From: Actinoplanes sp. TBRC 11911
GTDB lineage: Bacteria; Actinomycetota; Actinomycetes; Mycobacteriales; Micromonosporaceae
Direction of reading: 5' to 3'
Assembly: GCF_012933445.1 (NCBI RefSeq)
Contig: NZ_JABBNC010000039.1
Location: 36,997 to 100,996, forward strand
Length of the DNA: 64,000 nt
Part shown: positions 23,259 through 31,346 of the stretch, one piece after another
Layout of the letters: every line of letters begins with the position of its first letter
Numbering within the stretch: position 1 is the first letter of the stretch
The notes under the pieces: generated by a model
What the model was told of the DNA's origin: nothing
The model's database searches: none
What the model saw: the letters and a program-made list of their open reading frames with translations, nothing else
Program-made: the position numbers and the translations under genes

Positions 23259-24542
23259 TCAGACCTTGGCGCGCGCCTGCCGGCGGCCCTTCACGTAGGC
23301 GCGCGGCCCGGCGAGCATCCCGCGCCGATTCGCCGACAGCAGCTCCCGCGGGAAGTCGTCGCGCAACGTCGCGGTTCGCGTGCTGTCCTTGGCCGTCATG
23401 TCCCGCAACGCCGCGGGCGCCAGCCTCAGCAGACTCCAGATCAGTGCCGGCCGGGACAAGACCAGGCTGGTGTACGCCGCCACGAGTCCCGTCCCGTACC
23501 CCACCATCTGGCGGCGCAATCCTTCGAGGTCGCGCCGGTGATAGTGATGGGTGACGGCGGTGGGCTGATACGCGATCGTGCCGCCGCCGAGCAGTACCTT
23601 GGTGAACGCGAGCGTGTCCTCCGACCCCATGGCCGGCGTGCCCGCCCCGAGCGCCGTGTCGAACATCCCGATGCGCTCGAGCACCCCGGGCCGAAACGTC
23701 ATGTTCGCGCCCGCCCCGAACGGCGGCAGCGGATACAGCGGGCTCTGCAGGTGCGCGGTGTCCGGGCTGAACACCGCCGGCCGGAACCCGCGACCCTTGC
23801 TGTGCCCGCCGAACTGCTCGAACCACAGTTGAGCGGGGGTTTCCAGCTCGGCCGGCACGATGACCCCGGACACCACGTCGGCGGCCGGGTGCTCGTCCAG
23901 CGCGCGGGCGATCTCGGCCAGCCAGTCCGGGTCCGCGACCTCGTCGTCGTCGATCCAGGCCAGGATCTCGCCGGGGGCGGCGCGGACGGCCGCGTTGCGC
24001 GCGAACGAGAGCCCGGCCCGCGGCTCCACCAGGTAGCCGACCGTGGGGAAACCCCGCACGACCTGCTCGGTGGCGCCGGTGACCGGCGCGTTGTCGACCA
24101 CCAGCACCCGGAAGTCCGGGTAGCGCTGGGCGACCAGGCTGGACAGGCAGACGGCGAGGGCGGCCGGCCGTTCCCGGGTGCAGACCACCACGGTGATGGG
24201 CGGCGCGCTGGCCAGCACCTCGCGACGGCGTGCCAGGAACGCGGGTTCGCGGGTGACGACCAGACCCCGTACCGGAATCGGACCACCCAGCCGGGGCCGC
24301 AGCACCTCGCCGAGCTCCGCGTCGATCGCGGCCGCGAACTCGATCGGCAGCAACCCCTGCTCGGGCACGTCCACCAGCACGCTCCCGACCGGCTCGCCGA
24401 ACAACCGCACCAGCGCCCACACCTGCGCGACCCGCCGGCCGCCGGACTGCGCGGGCACGGTGGGCAGCGGCGCGGACAGTTCGATGTCGAGTACCGCGGC
24501 CGGGAGAACGCCGGTCCCGGCGCGTACGGTCTCGGCGCTCAT
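23259..24542 (-). CDS. GT2 glycosyltransferase
   Basis: A 427-residue protein with a roughly 115-residue N-terminal extension followed by a GT-A domain. VVVCTRERP starts the fold, AWIDDDEVADPDWL has the DDD nucleotide-sugar/metal motif, and SEDTLAFTKVL gives the ED catalytic-base region. It should transfer a sugar from a nucleotide donor at the cytoplasmic face. ATG 24542 gives an ATGA overlap with the upstream GT2 gene. Acceptor and linkage are unknown. Confidence 0.85.
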   Translation of the reverse strand: MSAETVRAGTGVLPAAVLDIELSAPLPTVPAQSGGRRVAQVWALVRLFGEPVGSVLVDVPEQGLLPIEFAAAIDAELGEVLRPRLGGPIPVRGLVVTREPAFLARRREVLASAPPITVVVCTRERPAALAVCLSSLVAQRYPDFRVLVVDNAPVTGATEQVVRGFPTVGYLVEPRAGLSFARNAAVRAAPGEILAWIDDDEVADPDWLAEIARALDEHPAADVVSGVIVPAELETPAQLWFEQFGGHSKGRGFRPAVFSPDTAHLQSPLYPLPPFGAGANMTFRPGVLERIGMFDTALGAGTPAMGSEDTLAFTKVLLGGGTIAYQPTAVTHHYHRRDLEGLRRQMVGYGTGLVAAYTSLVLSRPALIWSLLRLAPAALRDMTAKDSTRTATLRDDFPRELLSANRRGMLAGPRAYVKGRRQARAKV

Positions 24543-25477
24543 CGCACCGCCTCCAGCTCGGGCCGGCCCGCCCGGCGCGACGCGACGGTCTCCACCACGC
24601 CGCCGAATCCGGCCGCGACGACCCCGGCGAACACGCCGCCGGCCTGCCGCAGCCGGCCGGTGCCGAGGTTGCGGAGCATCGCCTTGGGCAGCGACCACAG
24701 GTAGTCCCGTTCGGCACCGAGTGTCTCGCCGCCCTCGTGCAGTCCGGCCATCTGCACCTTCCCGCGGCCTTCGGCGTAGCACCGGCGTACGAAATAACTG
24801 AAGGTGGACCGGCTGGCCGGCACCTCGTGGCGGATCACCGCGTCCGGCACGTACATCCAGTGGCCGCCCTTGAACGCGCTCATCCGGATGCACAGCTCGG
24901 TGTCCTCGGGGCGGTTGACGCCGCCGAGCTTGCCGAAGCCGACCCGGAACCCGCCGACGGCGGTGAACACGTCGCGGCGGACGACCATGCTCGCCGACCA
25001 GACGTTGCGGATCGGCGAGGTGACGGTGGGCATGCCCGCGTAGGAGCCGCCGACCGCCCAGAGGAACTCGTCGGGCATCCACCGGGGGCGTCGCACCTCC
25101 CAGGCGGGTTCGATCCAGCCGCCGGTGCCGACCACGTCCGGGTCGGCGAACGGGGCGATCAGCCGGGCCAGCCAGTGCTCGTCGGCGGCGATGTCGTCGT
25201 CCAGGAACGCGACGATCGGGGTGGTGACGTGCAGGGCGCCGGTGTTGCGGTTGCCGGAGACGCCCTGGCCGTAGCGGTTCTCCAGCACGGTGACGCCCGG
25301 CAGGTCGCGGCGGATGCGGTGGAAGAACGGGGTGTTGTGGTCGACGACCACCACGATCTGCTCGGCGCGGTAGGTCTGCGCCTTCGCCGTGGACACGGTC
25401 CGGACCAGGGAGTTCCAGCGCTGTTCCGAGTGCGTCGGGATGACGATCGAGGTGCGCGGTTGTGGGGTGGCGGGCAT
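24539..25477 (-). CDS. GT2 glycosyltransferase
   Basis: A 312-residue GT-A enzyme. SIVIPTHSEQRW begins the Rossmann-like fold, VAFLDDDIAADEHWL carries the DDD motif, and NRPEDTELCIRM the ED motif. The C-terminal tail has a hydrophobic stretch (GGVFAGVVAAGFGGVV) that may attach it to the membrane. It starts 3 bases after the third GT2 gene and overlaps the next one by 4 bases, showing a tight operon. Confidence 0.87.
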   Translation of the reverse strand: MPATPQPRTSIVIPTHSEQRWNSLVRTVSTAKAQTYRAEQIVVVVDHNTPFFHRIRRDLPGVTVLENRYGQGVSGNRNTGALHVTTPIVAFLDDDIAADEHWLARLIAPFADPDVVGTGGWIEPAWEVRRPRWMPDEFLWAVGGSYAGMPTVTSPIRNVWSASMVVRRDVFTAVGGFRVGFGKLGGVNRPEDTELCIRMSAFKGGHWMYVPDAVIRHEVPASRSTFSYFVRRCYAEGRGKVQMAGLHEGGETLGAERDYLWSLPKAMLRNLGTGRLRQAGGVFAGVVAAGFGGVVETVASRRAGRPELEAVR

Positions 25478-25480
25478 CGA

Positions 25481-26335
25481 TCAGTCCTTGAAGGTCCGCG
25501 CGCGCAGCGGTTTGAGGTCGTCGTCGCGGTGCTTGCCGTACGGCTCCGGGTTGACCACCACGCGGCGCATCCGGCGCATCCGCGCGTACTCGCTGAGGAT
25601 CGTGCGCAGCACCCGTACGCCGTCGCGGAAGGTGTTGAGGTTGGTGACGCCGTGGATGCGCCGGTGCTCGACGCTGCCGACCTCGCCGACCCGCATCCCG
25701 TCCACCGCGGCCCGGATGTTGATCATCGTTTCGACCTCGAAGCCGTCGCCCCAGAGCTTGGCGCCGCCGGCCGGTCGCGGCAGCCGCGTGTCCGGGAGGT
25801 CGAGGGTCGGTACCACCGAGCGCCAGAACGCGTTGTAGCCGTAACAGAGGTCCGTGAAGTGCGTCCGGAACAGTACGTTGACCACCACGTTCAGCCCGTC
25901 GTTGCCGAGCTTGCGCAGCCGCGTGATGTCGTCGCTGTGCCCGCCGTGGGAGAACCGCGATCCCTTCACGAAGTCATCGCCGGCGACCAGTTTCCGCACG
26001 AAGAGTGGAATCTCGGCCGGGTCGGTCGAGCCGTCGGCATCGATCATGACGATGATGTCGCCGCGGCTGGCGCGAAACCCGCAGGCGAGCGCGTTGCCCT
26101 TGCCGGTGCGGGTCTGTTGCACGACCACGATGTCGGGTCGCAGCTCACGGGCCACCTCGACGGTGCGGTCGACCGACCCGCCATCGACGAGCACGACCTC
26201 GCTGATGCCCGCCGGCAGCTTCGCGAAGACGTACGGCAGGTTCTTTTCCTCATTCAGCGCCGGAATGACAACGCTTACAGATGGTGACGGACCGCCGCTA
26301 CCCTCCGTCGGGCCAGCGGGCGTCGGAAACTCCAT
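25481..26335 (-). CDS. GT2 polyprenyl-phosphate sugar transferase-like
   Basis: A 284-residue enzyme beginning after a 17-residue lead with VSVVIPALNEEKNLP. DGGSVDRT and VMIDADGSTDP (DAD motif) match the DPM1/polyprenyl-phosphate sugar synthase subgroup, which loads a sugar onto a lipid carrier. C-terminal membrane segments are not evident. As the first gene of the operon it may make the lipid-linked donor used by the membrane protein encoded last. Transcription starts in the AT-richer gap to its right. Confidence 0.87.
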   Translation of the reverse strand: MEFPTPAGPTEGSGGPSPSVSVVIPALNEEKNLPYVFAKLPAGISEVVLVDGGSVDRTVEVARELRPDIVVVQQTRTGKGNALACGFRASRGDIIVMIDADGSTDPAEIPLFVRKLVAGDDFVKGSRFSHGGHSDDITRLRKLGNDGLNVVVNVLFRTHFTDLCYGYNAFWRSVVPTLDLPDTRLPRPAGGAKLWGDGFEVETMINIRAAVDGMRVGEVGSVEHRRIHGVTNLNTFRDGVRVLRTILSEYARMRRMRRVVVNPEPYGKHRDDDLKPLRARTFKD

Positions 26336-26907
26336 TGTGTCGGTTCCTTTCCGGCATTACGGGGGGCGTGCTCCGCGTTTCCTCCGGCGAGGTGGTGATC
26401 GTCAGCCTCTCCTGATCAACGTATCTCGCCACTACGGACGGTCAATTGATTGATTCGCGGAATTACTGGTCGTCCGGGCGGACAAGATGATCACGCGCTG
26501 AGGTCGGTGCGGCACCTTAAGTTGCTTGTGGCGCGGAAGTTTAGGGAGGAAGATGGACAAAGCGGCCAGACGAATGGTCGTGGGAATTTCACAATGGAAG
26601 CGTCGGATAAGCGGATTTCCGACAGCAGGTCGGTGCCGGATAATTGTCGTGAGTTAAAGCACAATGGCCGATGGAAAGTCACATGCGCAGGCAAGTTCAC
26701 GTCAATCAATCGGCATCCGGGTGCGCCGAGAATCACACGGGTGATCTCGCATAAACAAAATGCCACTACGCGGAGTCACCTCGGCATTACCTATCGGTCG
26801 CTATTTGCGGTCGAAATCGAGAAATGTAAGATCCGCGTGATCCGGCTCCCGGAGCAATGGCCCGTCCACAGCCGTAGCTTTCGTACGGCCTTACCGTTGG
26901 TGAAGCG
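26336..26907. other. AT-richer intergenic region
   Basis: This 572-base gap between the glycan operon and the zinc-ribbon gene is visibly richer in A and T than its neighbours (for example TCAATTGATTGATTCG near 26440). Longer open frames here have unnatural composition. It must hold the promoters of the divergent genes, and it may bind a xenogeneic silencer such as Lsr2; that is inference. One 34-codon ORF with a good ribosome site is listed separately. Confidence 0.5.
26553..26657 (+). CDS. Possible 34-aa peptide
   Basis: ATG 26553 follows GGGAGGA at a good distance and opens 34 codons, MDKAARRMVVGISQWKRR and onward, basic and moderately hydrophobic. No family recognised. The ribosome site is the only real support; it could be chance. 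Confidence 0.2.
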   Translation: MDKAARRMVVGISQWKRRISGFPTAGRCRIIVVS

Positions 26908-27048
26908 ATGAACAAAGAGGAAGCGCTCTGTGTCTGCGGCCATACCTACCGCGCCCACGAGCATTACCGGCCGGGATCCGAATGCGCCGCGTGCGAATGC
27001 AAACGCTTTCGCCGGGCATTCTGGTGGCGGCGGCGCTCCCCCTCGTGA
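26908..27048 (+). CDS. Small zinc-ribbon protein
   Basis: A 46-residue protein, MNKEEALCVCGHTYRAHEHY and onward, then GSECAACECKRFRRAFWW and a basic tail. Two cysteine pairs (CVC and CAAC/CEC) with His residues between them look like a minimal zinc ribbon. Short proteins of this CVCGH...H.HY.PGSECAAC type are widespread in actinobacteria and have no assigned role that I know. It is 50 bases upstream of the sulfotransferase on the same strand, so co-transcription is possible. Confidence 0.65.
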   Translation: MNKEEALCVCGHTYRAHEHYRPGSECAACECKRFRRAFWWRRRSPS

Positions 27049-27098
27049 GGTGGCCGCCATAGTCTACTAATCCTGTAGGCTATGCCTCTGGAGGGACC

Positions 27099-28034
27099 AT
27101 GCCACTTCCCGACTTCCTGATCGCCGGGGTGCCCAAGGCGGGCACCACGGCCCTGCACGCCGCGCTCGTGGCGCACCCCGGGCTGTTCCTGCCGTCGGTC
27201 AAGGAGCCCAAGTTCTTCCTGTCGCACGAGCGGCCACCGGCCACCGGGGGCCCCGGCGACGTGCAGACCTACGAGGAGCACGTGCGCCGCCAGGAGGACT
27301 ACGAGGCCCTGTTCGACCCGGCCCCGCCGGGCACGCTGCTGGGCGAGGCCACACCCTTCTACCTGTACGATCGCTCAGCTCACGAACGCATCAAGGCGCT
27401 CATCCCGTCGGCGCGCCTGATCGTGCTGCTGCGCGACCCGATCGACCGCGCGCACTCCAACTGGACGCATCTGTGGAACGCCGGCCTGGAACCGGAGGCC
27501 GACTTCGTGGCCGCCTGCCGCGCCGAGGAACGCCGCAAGGCCGCGGGCTGGGCGCCGTTCTGGCACTACCTCTCGCTGGGCCGCTACGGCGAGCAGCTCC
27601 AGCACCTGTACCGGCACTTCCCCCGCGAGCAGGTGCTGCTGCTGCGCTACCGGGACCTGCGCGACGCCCCGGCCGCCACGCTGGACCGCGTCTGCCGGTT
27701 CCTCAGCGTCGCCCCCGGCGTGCTGACCGAGGTGCCGAAGGAGAACGTCAACCGGTACACGGTCGAGGACAACGGGCTGAACCGGGTGTTGCGGACGTTG
27801 CTGCGCGGGGGCGGATACGTCGGGCACCACTTCCCGGTCCCCGTCCGGATGGCCGCCCGGGGTCCGCTGCTCACCCTGCTGCACCGCAAGACCGGAAGCC
27901 GCCCGGTGACCACGCCGGCCGAGCGAGCGGCGCTGCAGCCGCTGGTGGCCGGCGACATCGAACTGCTACAGGAAGTGACCGGCGACCGCTACGACGACTG
28001 GCTCTCGGTCGACCGACACGCCAGCGACCGGTAA
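27099..28034 (+). CDS. PAPS-dependent sulfotransferase
   Basis: A 311-residue sulfotransferase. FLIAGVPKAGTTALH at the N-terminus is the 5'-phosphosulfate loop, and RLIVLLRDPIDRAHSNW near 105-121 is the 3'-phosphate-binding segment. It should move sulfate from PAPS to a hydroxyl of a carbohydrate, lipid or secondary metabolite. Its position after the glycan operon and before a beta-propeller protein suggests a surface-glycan acceptor, which is inference. No PAPS-synthesis genes are present here. Confidence 0.87.
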   Translation: MPLPDFLIAGVPKAGTTALHAALVAHPGLFLPSVKEPKFFLSHERPPATGGPGDVQTYEEHVRRQEDYEALFDPAPPGTLLGEATPFYLYDRSAHERIKALIPSARLIVLLRDPIDRAHSNWTHLWNAGLEPEADFVAACRAEERRKAAGWAPFWHYLSLGRYGEQLQHLYRHFPREQVLLLRYRDLRDAPAATLDRVCRFLSVAPGVLTEVPKENVNRYTVEDNGLNRVLRTLLRGGGYVGHHFPVPVRMAARGPLLTLLHRKTGSRPVTTPAERAALQPLVAGDIELLQEVTGDRYDDWLSVDRHASDR

Positions 28035-28076
28035 AACCCACCATGCCGATAGACCATGTAATGTTCTGTTCGCCCG

Positions 28077-28100
28077 TTCGTATGTTCGTATGTTCGTATC
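28077..28100 (+). repeat. Triple 8-bp repeat upstream of the beta-propeller gene
   Basis: TTCGTATG at 28077-28084 and 28085-28092 is followed by TTCGTATC at 28093-28100, ending next to GGAG of the ribosome site of the gene at 28110. Slippage here would change promoter or leader spacing; a phase-variation role is speculative. Confidence 0.7.
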
Positions 28101-28109
28101 GGAGTCGCC

Positions 28110-29021
28110 TTGTCCATCGGAACCTCGACGCTGCCGTTACCCCGCTGGGATGGATCCACCGTCGTGGTGGAGCCGCCCGGGGACGAGCCCGGGGCCTGGT
28201 CCGGCGCGCCCAGCTCGATCGTCGCCGACGGCTACGTCTACCTGGCGTACCGCGTGCGCCTGCCGATCGGCGAGGGCCGGGGCATCGCCAACGTGATCGC
28301 CCGCTCCCGCGACGGCGTCCACTTCACCACGGTCGCCGAGATCTCCAAGGACCAGTTCGGCGCCGAGTCACTGGAAAGACCAGCCCTGATCCGTACGCCG
28401 TCGGGCCGCTGGCGCCTGTACGTCAGCGCCGCCACCCCCGGCACCAAGCACTGGCGGGTCGAGCTGCTGGAGGCCGCCACGCCTTCGTTACTGGCGACCG
28501 CCACCCCTGTCCCGGTGCTGCCCGGGGACGAGACGGCCGGCGTGAAAGACCCGGTGCTCTTCCACGACGCGTACGGCTGGCACCTGTGGGCATCGGTCCA
28601 CCCGCTGGACAGCTGGGACGACGCCGACCGGATGACCACCGAGTACGCGACCAGCCCCGACGGCGTCAGCTGGACGTGGCGCGGCACCGCCCTGGCCCCG
28701 CGCCCCGGCTCGTGGGACGCGCGCGGTGTCCGGGTCACGTCGGTCCAGGTGGACGGCGACGAAATCACCGCGACGTACGACGGCCGCGCGACCGCCGGCG
28801 AGAACTGGGAGGAGCGCACCGGCCTGGCCCACGGCACCCGCCTTGCGGACGGCAGCTTCGGCTCGCTGGTCGCCGCGGGGGGTGAGCCGCTGGGGAGTCC
28901 GCACGCGCCGGGCGGGTTGCGGTATTTGAGCGTGGTCGGGATGCCGGACGGCGGGCGCCGTTTGTACTACGAGGCGACGCGCGAGGACGGCGCCCACGAC
29001 CTGCGAACCGAGCGGGCCTGA
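28110..29021 (+). CDS. Beta-propeller glycosidase-like protein
   Basis: A 303-residue protein without a signal peptide. Repeating blade-like segments such as ARSRDGVHFTTVAEI, RPALIRTPSGRWRLYVS and YATSPDGVSWTWRG resemble the five-bladed propellers of GH43/GH32/GH130-type enzymes. Candidate acids are in KDPVLFHD, but I cannot name the full catalytic set, so activity is uncertain. The start is TTG 28110 with GGAG upstream. It follows the sulfotransferase by 75 bases and may share its transcript. Confidence 0.65.
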   Translation: MSIGTSTLPLPRWDGSTVVVEPPGDEPGAWSGAPSSIVADGYVYLAYRVRLPIGEGRGIANVIARSRDGVHFTTVAEISKDQFGAESLERPALIRTPSGRWRLYVSAATPGTKHWRVELLEAATPSLLATATPVPVLPGDETAGVKDPVLFHDAYGWHLWASVHPLDSWDDADRMTTEYATSPDGVSWTWRGTALAPRPGSWDARGVRVTSVQVDGDEITATYDGRATAGENWEERTGLAHGTRLADGSFGSLVAAGGEPLGSPHAPGGLRYLSVVGMPDGGRRLYYEATREDGAHDLRTERA

Positions 29022-29165
29022 CGGGCGAAGCGTCGGTGCGGGCCGCATCATCGGGCGCCTGACGTGATCGTGCGGGTGACGTGGTGTCCGGGAGCTCGCG
29101 GGCGGGGGCTGGCGTCGCGCGGCTGACGTGGCGTCCAAGAGGCCCTCGAAGCTGGCGCCTCGACG

Positions 29166-29251
29166 CGACGCAGGCACCGCGCAGCGGACGCGGCATCCAG
29201 AAGCCCCTCGACGCAGGCACCGCGCAGCCGACGCGGCATCCAGAAGCCCCT
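29166..29251. repeat. 43-bp tandem duplication
   Basis: 29166-29208 and 29209-29251 differ at one base (CAGCG versus CAGCC); a degenerate partial unit follows to about 29280. Confidence 0.75.
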
Positions 29252-29416
29252 CGACGCGGCGTCCACGAGCCCGTCGACGCTGGTATCGCGCACCGAGCGT
29301 GTTCGCGGAACCGCCGTCGGGCACCCAACGTGATCGCCCAGCTGACGTACCCTGCCGGACCCAGCGTCTACCCCGGTAGCGCGCGGGTCAAAGCCTGCTG
29401 GCGCCGAGCCACCGCT

Positions 29417-29503
29417 GGCCGCCCCCTCCCCCTCCCGGTTCCTGGGTGGGGTCGATTAAACCAGGGCCCACTGACATTTTTGCGTCGTCATCCACAGGCG
29501 AGC
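29417..29503 (+). repeat. Direct repeat D, copy 1
   Basis: Shared with 30303-30388 at about 80% by eye. Conserved blocks are CCCGGTTCCTGGGTGGGG, GACATTTTTGCG and TCCACAGG. The pair brackets hairpin element B. Confidence 0.7.
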
Positions 29504-29555
29504 ACCGCGGTGAGGTACTTCGCATCCTTGCCGTGGCCGGGGCGGGGGCCGGAGC

Positions 29556-29722
29556 CGGAGCCGAGCGCTGGTGCTGGTGCTGGTGCTGGTGCCGAGGCCG
29601 AGCGCTGGTGCCGAGCCGGGGCCGGAGCCGGGTGCCGAGCGCTAGTGCTGGTGCCGAGGCCGAGCGCTGGTGCCGAGCGCCGAGTGCCGGTGCCGAGCGC
29701 CGAGTGCCGGTGCCGAGCGCCG
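29556..29722. repeat. Low-complexity GCTGGTGCCGAG minisatellite
   Basis: Irregular tandem copies of short units such as GCCGAGCGCTGGTGCCGA and GCTGGT, with at least three registers mixed. Not coding in any consistent frame. Confidence 0.7.
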
Positions 29723-29773
29723 GCAACGCTGAGACGACCGTTGTGTTGCGACGATGGCGACGCTCGCCGAACC

Positions 29774-29934
29774 GTCTCACTATGTGGATTTAACCGTTCG
29801 CATCATGGACGATTTGCAGACCTTGGAGAGTTACGCCCACTGGCTAACCATAACTCTCCAAGGTTCACATCGGTTCGCGAAAAGCGCTCGGACAAAGGCC
29901 ACGTAGCAGGAGAAAAACGCCGTCCACAATAGAC
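29774..29934 (-). repeat. Dispersed hairpin element, copy B (inverted relative to A)
   Basis: Arms ACCTTGGAGAGTTA (29820-29833) and TAACTCTCCAAGGT (29851-29864) pair perfectly over 14 bp around a 17-base loop. Read on the minus strand, the 161-bp element aligns end to end with copy A, including the outer blocks GTCTATTGTGG and TCCACATAGTGAGAC. A further dyad, CGTCC with ATAGAC and GTCTAT with GGACG (29921-29956), lies at its right end. Confidence 0.75.
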
Positions 29935-30302
29935 AAGTATCTCAGTCTATGGACGCGGATTCACGATGTGGACGTCGGTCCTGGTACGCGGGACGCCGTC
30001 CCGGATAGTGGGAGTACTACCGTCGTCGGCGCACCGGCATCCGCTCTTACAGCCGCAACCGGACCCCGACAACCGAGCCGTCCACCACGCCTCGCGCACG
30101 CAGAACCTCAACCGCCCCCGCGCCCGGCCGGCGGCACCTACCGCCACCGTCGACCGCGCCGCCATGGCGACCAAGGGCAACCAGCCACCGACCGCAACCG
30201 GCCATACGCAGCATGCCCACGCACTCAGCCGGAGCCAACCCATGACGCCAATCGCCACCGCCCTGGTCCTGGCAGCGAACACACGCTGGAAAACCGCCGC
30301 AG

Positions 30303-30388
30303 GGCCGCCTCCTCCCCCGCCCGGTTCCTGGGTGGGGGCAATTCAAGCAGGGGGCACCGACATTTTTGCGCGTTCGTCCACAGGTGAC
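30303..30388 (+). repeat. Direct repeat D, copy 2
   Basis: Partner of 29417-29503; see that entry. Same orientation, 886 bp apart start to start. Confidence 0.7.
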
Positions 30389-30590
30389 CGGCAGACGGGC
30401 CCGCGGCTACCGCAGGCCCGTCATCGCCGATCTGTAGGAGCCATCTACGCTGTCAGTCAGGACGCTCCGACATCGCCATCGACCAGCCGCCGCCGCCGTC
30501 ACTATCGACCAGCGGTCGCCAACTTCCGCTGCTGCCGATCAACGGGCGCTACCACCACTCTCAACCAGCAGCCGACGCCGCAACAGTCGA

Positions 30591-30685
30591 CCAGCAGTCG
30601 CCGCCCTCACGATCGACCAGCAGCCGCCCTCACTATCGACCAGCAGCCGCCCTCACTATCGACCAGCAGCCGCCCTCACTGTCGA
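30591..30685. repeat. 23-bp tandem repeat abutting the lipoprotein gene
   Basis: Units of CGACCAGCAGCCGCCCTCAC plus three bases recur at 30614, 30637 and 30660, with degenerate units back to about 30478. The array runs directly into the stop codon of the lipoprotein gene. Confidence 0.75.
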
Positions 30686-31249
30686 TCAGTACCCGCCAAC
30701 CCCGCCCCCACCGGCCGGCGCGGGAGCCGTCGTCGCCGGCGCCTGCGCCGCAGTCGGCAGCGCCGCCGTAGTCGGCTTAACCACATGCCACATGTTCAGC
30801 ACACCCTCACCGTTGACCTGGCCCGCAGCCGAGTCCTTCGTGTACGTGTACAGCGGGTGGTTCTGGTACGTAACCTGCGTCGTCCCGTCCGGGCGCGTGA
30901 TCGTCCCCAGCTTGCCGGGCAGGGTCGTGCCGGGGGACAGCATTCCCGTTCCGGCCGCCGGCGGCCACAGCGACGAGCAGCCGCCGGCCGTGGTGCACAT
31001 GGACGTTGTCGACGTGTCCGGGGAGAACATGTAGAGCGTGAAGCCGTTCGCGCCGGTCAGCACGGTGCCGAGCTTGGTGTTCGTGGTGCCGATCATGGTG
31101 GAGGCCGCGGTGCTTCCGCCTCCGCTGCCGGATGAGCCGGCCGACCCGGTCGACGAGCCGGACGAGTTGCCGCTCGTGCCGCACGCGGCCAGCAAACCCA
31201 TCGCCGCGACAGCAACCGCCACTCGGCCGACCCGCAAGTGCCTGTTCAT
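30686..31249 (-). CDS. Secreted-repeat (Lipoprotein_15-like) lipoprotein
   Basis: A 187-residue lipoprotein. The signal ends in GLLAACGTS, with Cys as the lipid-modified residue. A Ser/Gly-rich linker follows, then two repeats of the family with a YMFSPDT...WPP block and a YTYTKDSAAGQVNGEGV...WHVV block, as in PF03640-type proteins of unknown function. A CTTAGGC-type cysteine pair may form a disulfide. ATG 31249 is preceded by GGAGAACAGGC. The C-terminal Pro/Ala/Gly tail ends inside the 23-bp repeat array. Confidence 0.82.
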   Translation of the reverse strand: MNRHLRVGRVAVAVAAMGLLAACGTSGNSSGSSTGSAGSSGSGGGSTAASTMIGTTNTKLGTVLTGANGFTLYMFSPDTSTTSMCTTAGGCSSLWPPAAGTGMLSPGTTLPGKLGTITRPDGTTQVTYQNHPLYTYTKDSAAGQVNGEGVLNMWHVVKPTTAALPTAAQAPATTAPAPAGGGGVGGY

Positions 31250-31346
31250 GCCTGTTCTCCTCCGATGAACTGTGCTAGTGCCTTGCACTTGTTCCCACAC
31301 GCATCGGCGGAAATCGGTTCGAGGATGTGGCACGCCAGACATTTAG

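Larger units (their letters stand above)
29022..30685. other. Gene-free repeat block
   Basis: For 1,664 bases I see no gene with natural codon pattern and no start with support. The block is made of repeats: two 43-bp units (29166-29251), low-complexity GCTGGTGCCGAG tracts (about 29556-29722), a pair of 86-bp direct repeats (29417 and 30303), hairpin element B, a further dyad at 29922-29956, and 23-bp tandem units up to 30685. Long open frames across it are products of high GC. Confidence 0.7.

Noticed and set aside
25100..25125. GGTTCGATCC resembling a tRNA T-loop
   Set aside because: It lies inside a GT2 coding sequence and no cloverleaf can be formed around it.
26450..26911. 153-codon plus-strand frame in the AT-rich gap
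   Set aside because: No start support and no protein-like pattern; it overlaps the start of the zinc-ribbon gene.
29081..29932. 283-codon plus-strand frame in the repeat block
   Set aside because: It is built from the 43-bp and GCTGGTGCCGAG repeats and runs through hairpin element B.
29966..31135. Long plus-strand frame of 389 codons across the repeat block
   Set aside because: Composition is Arg/Pro/Thr-rich from repeats, it crosses the minus-strand lipoprotein gene, and it has no ribosome site or family motif.
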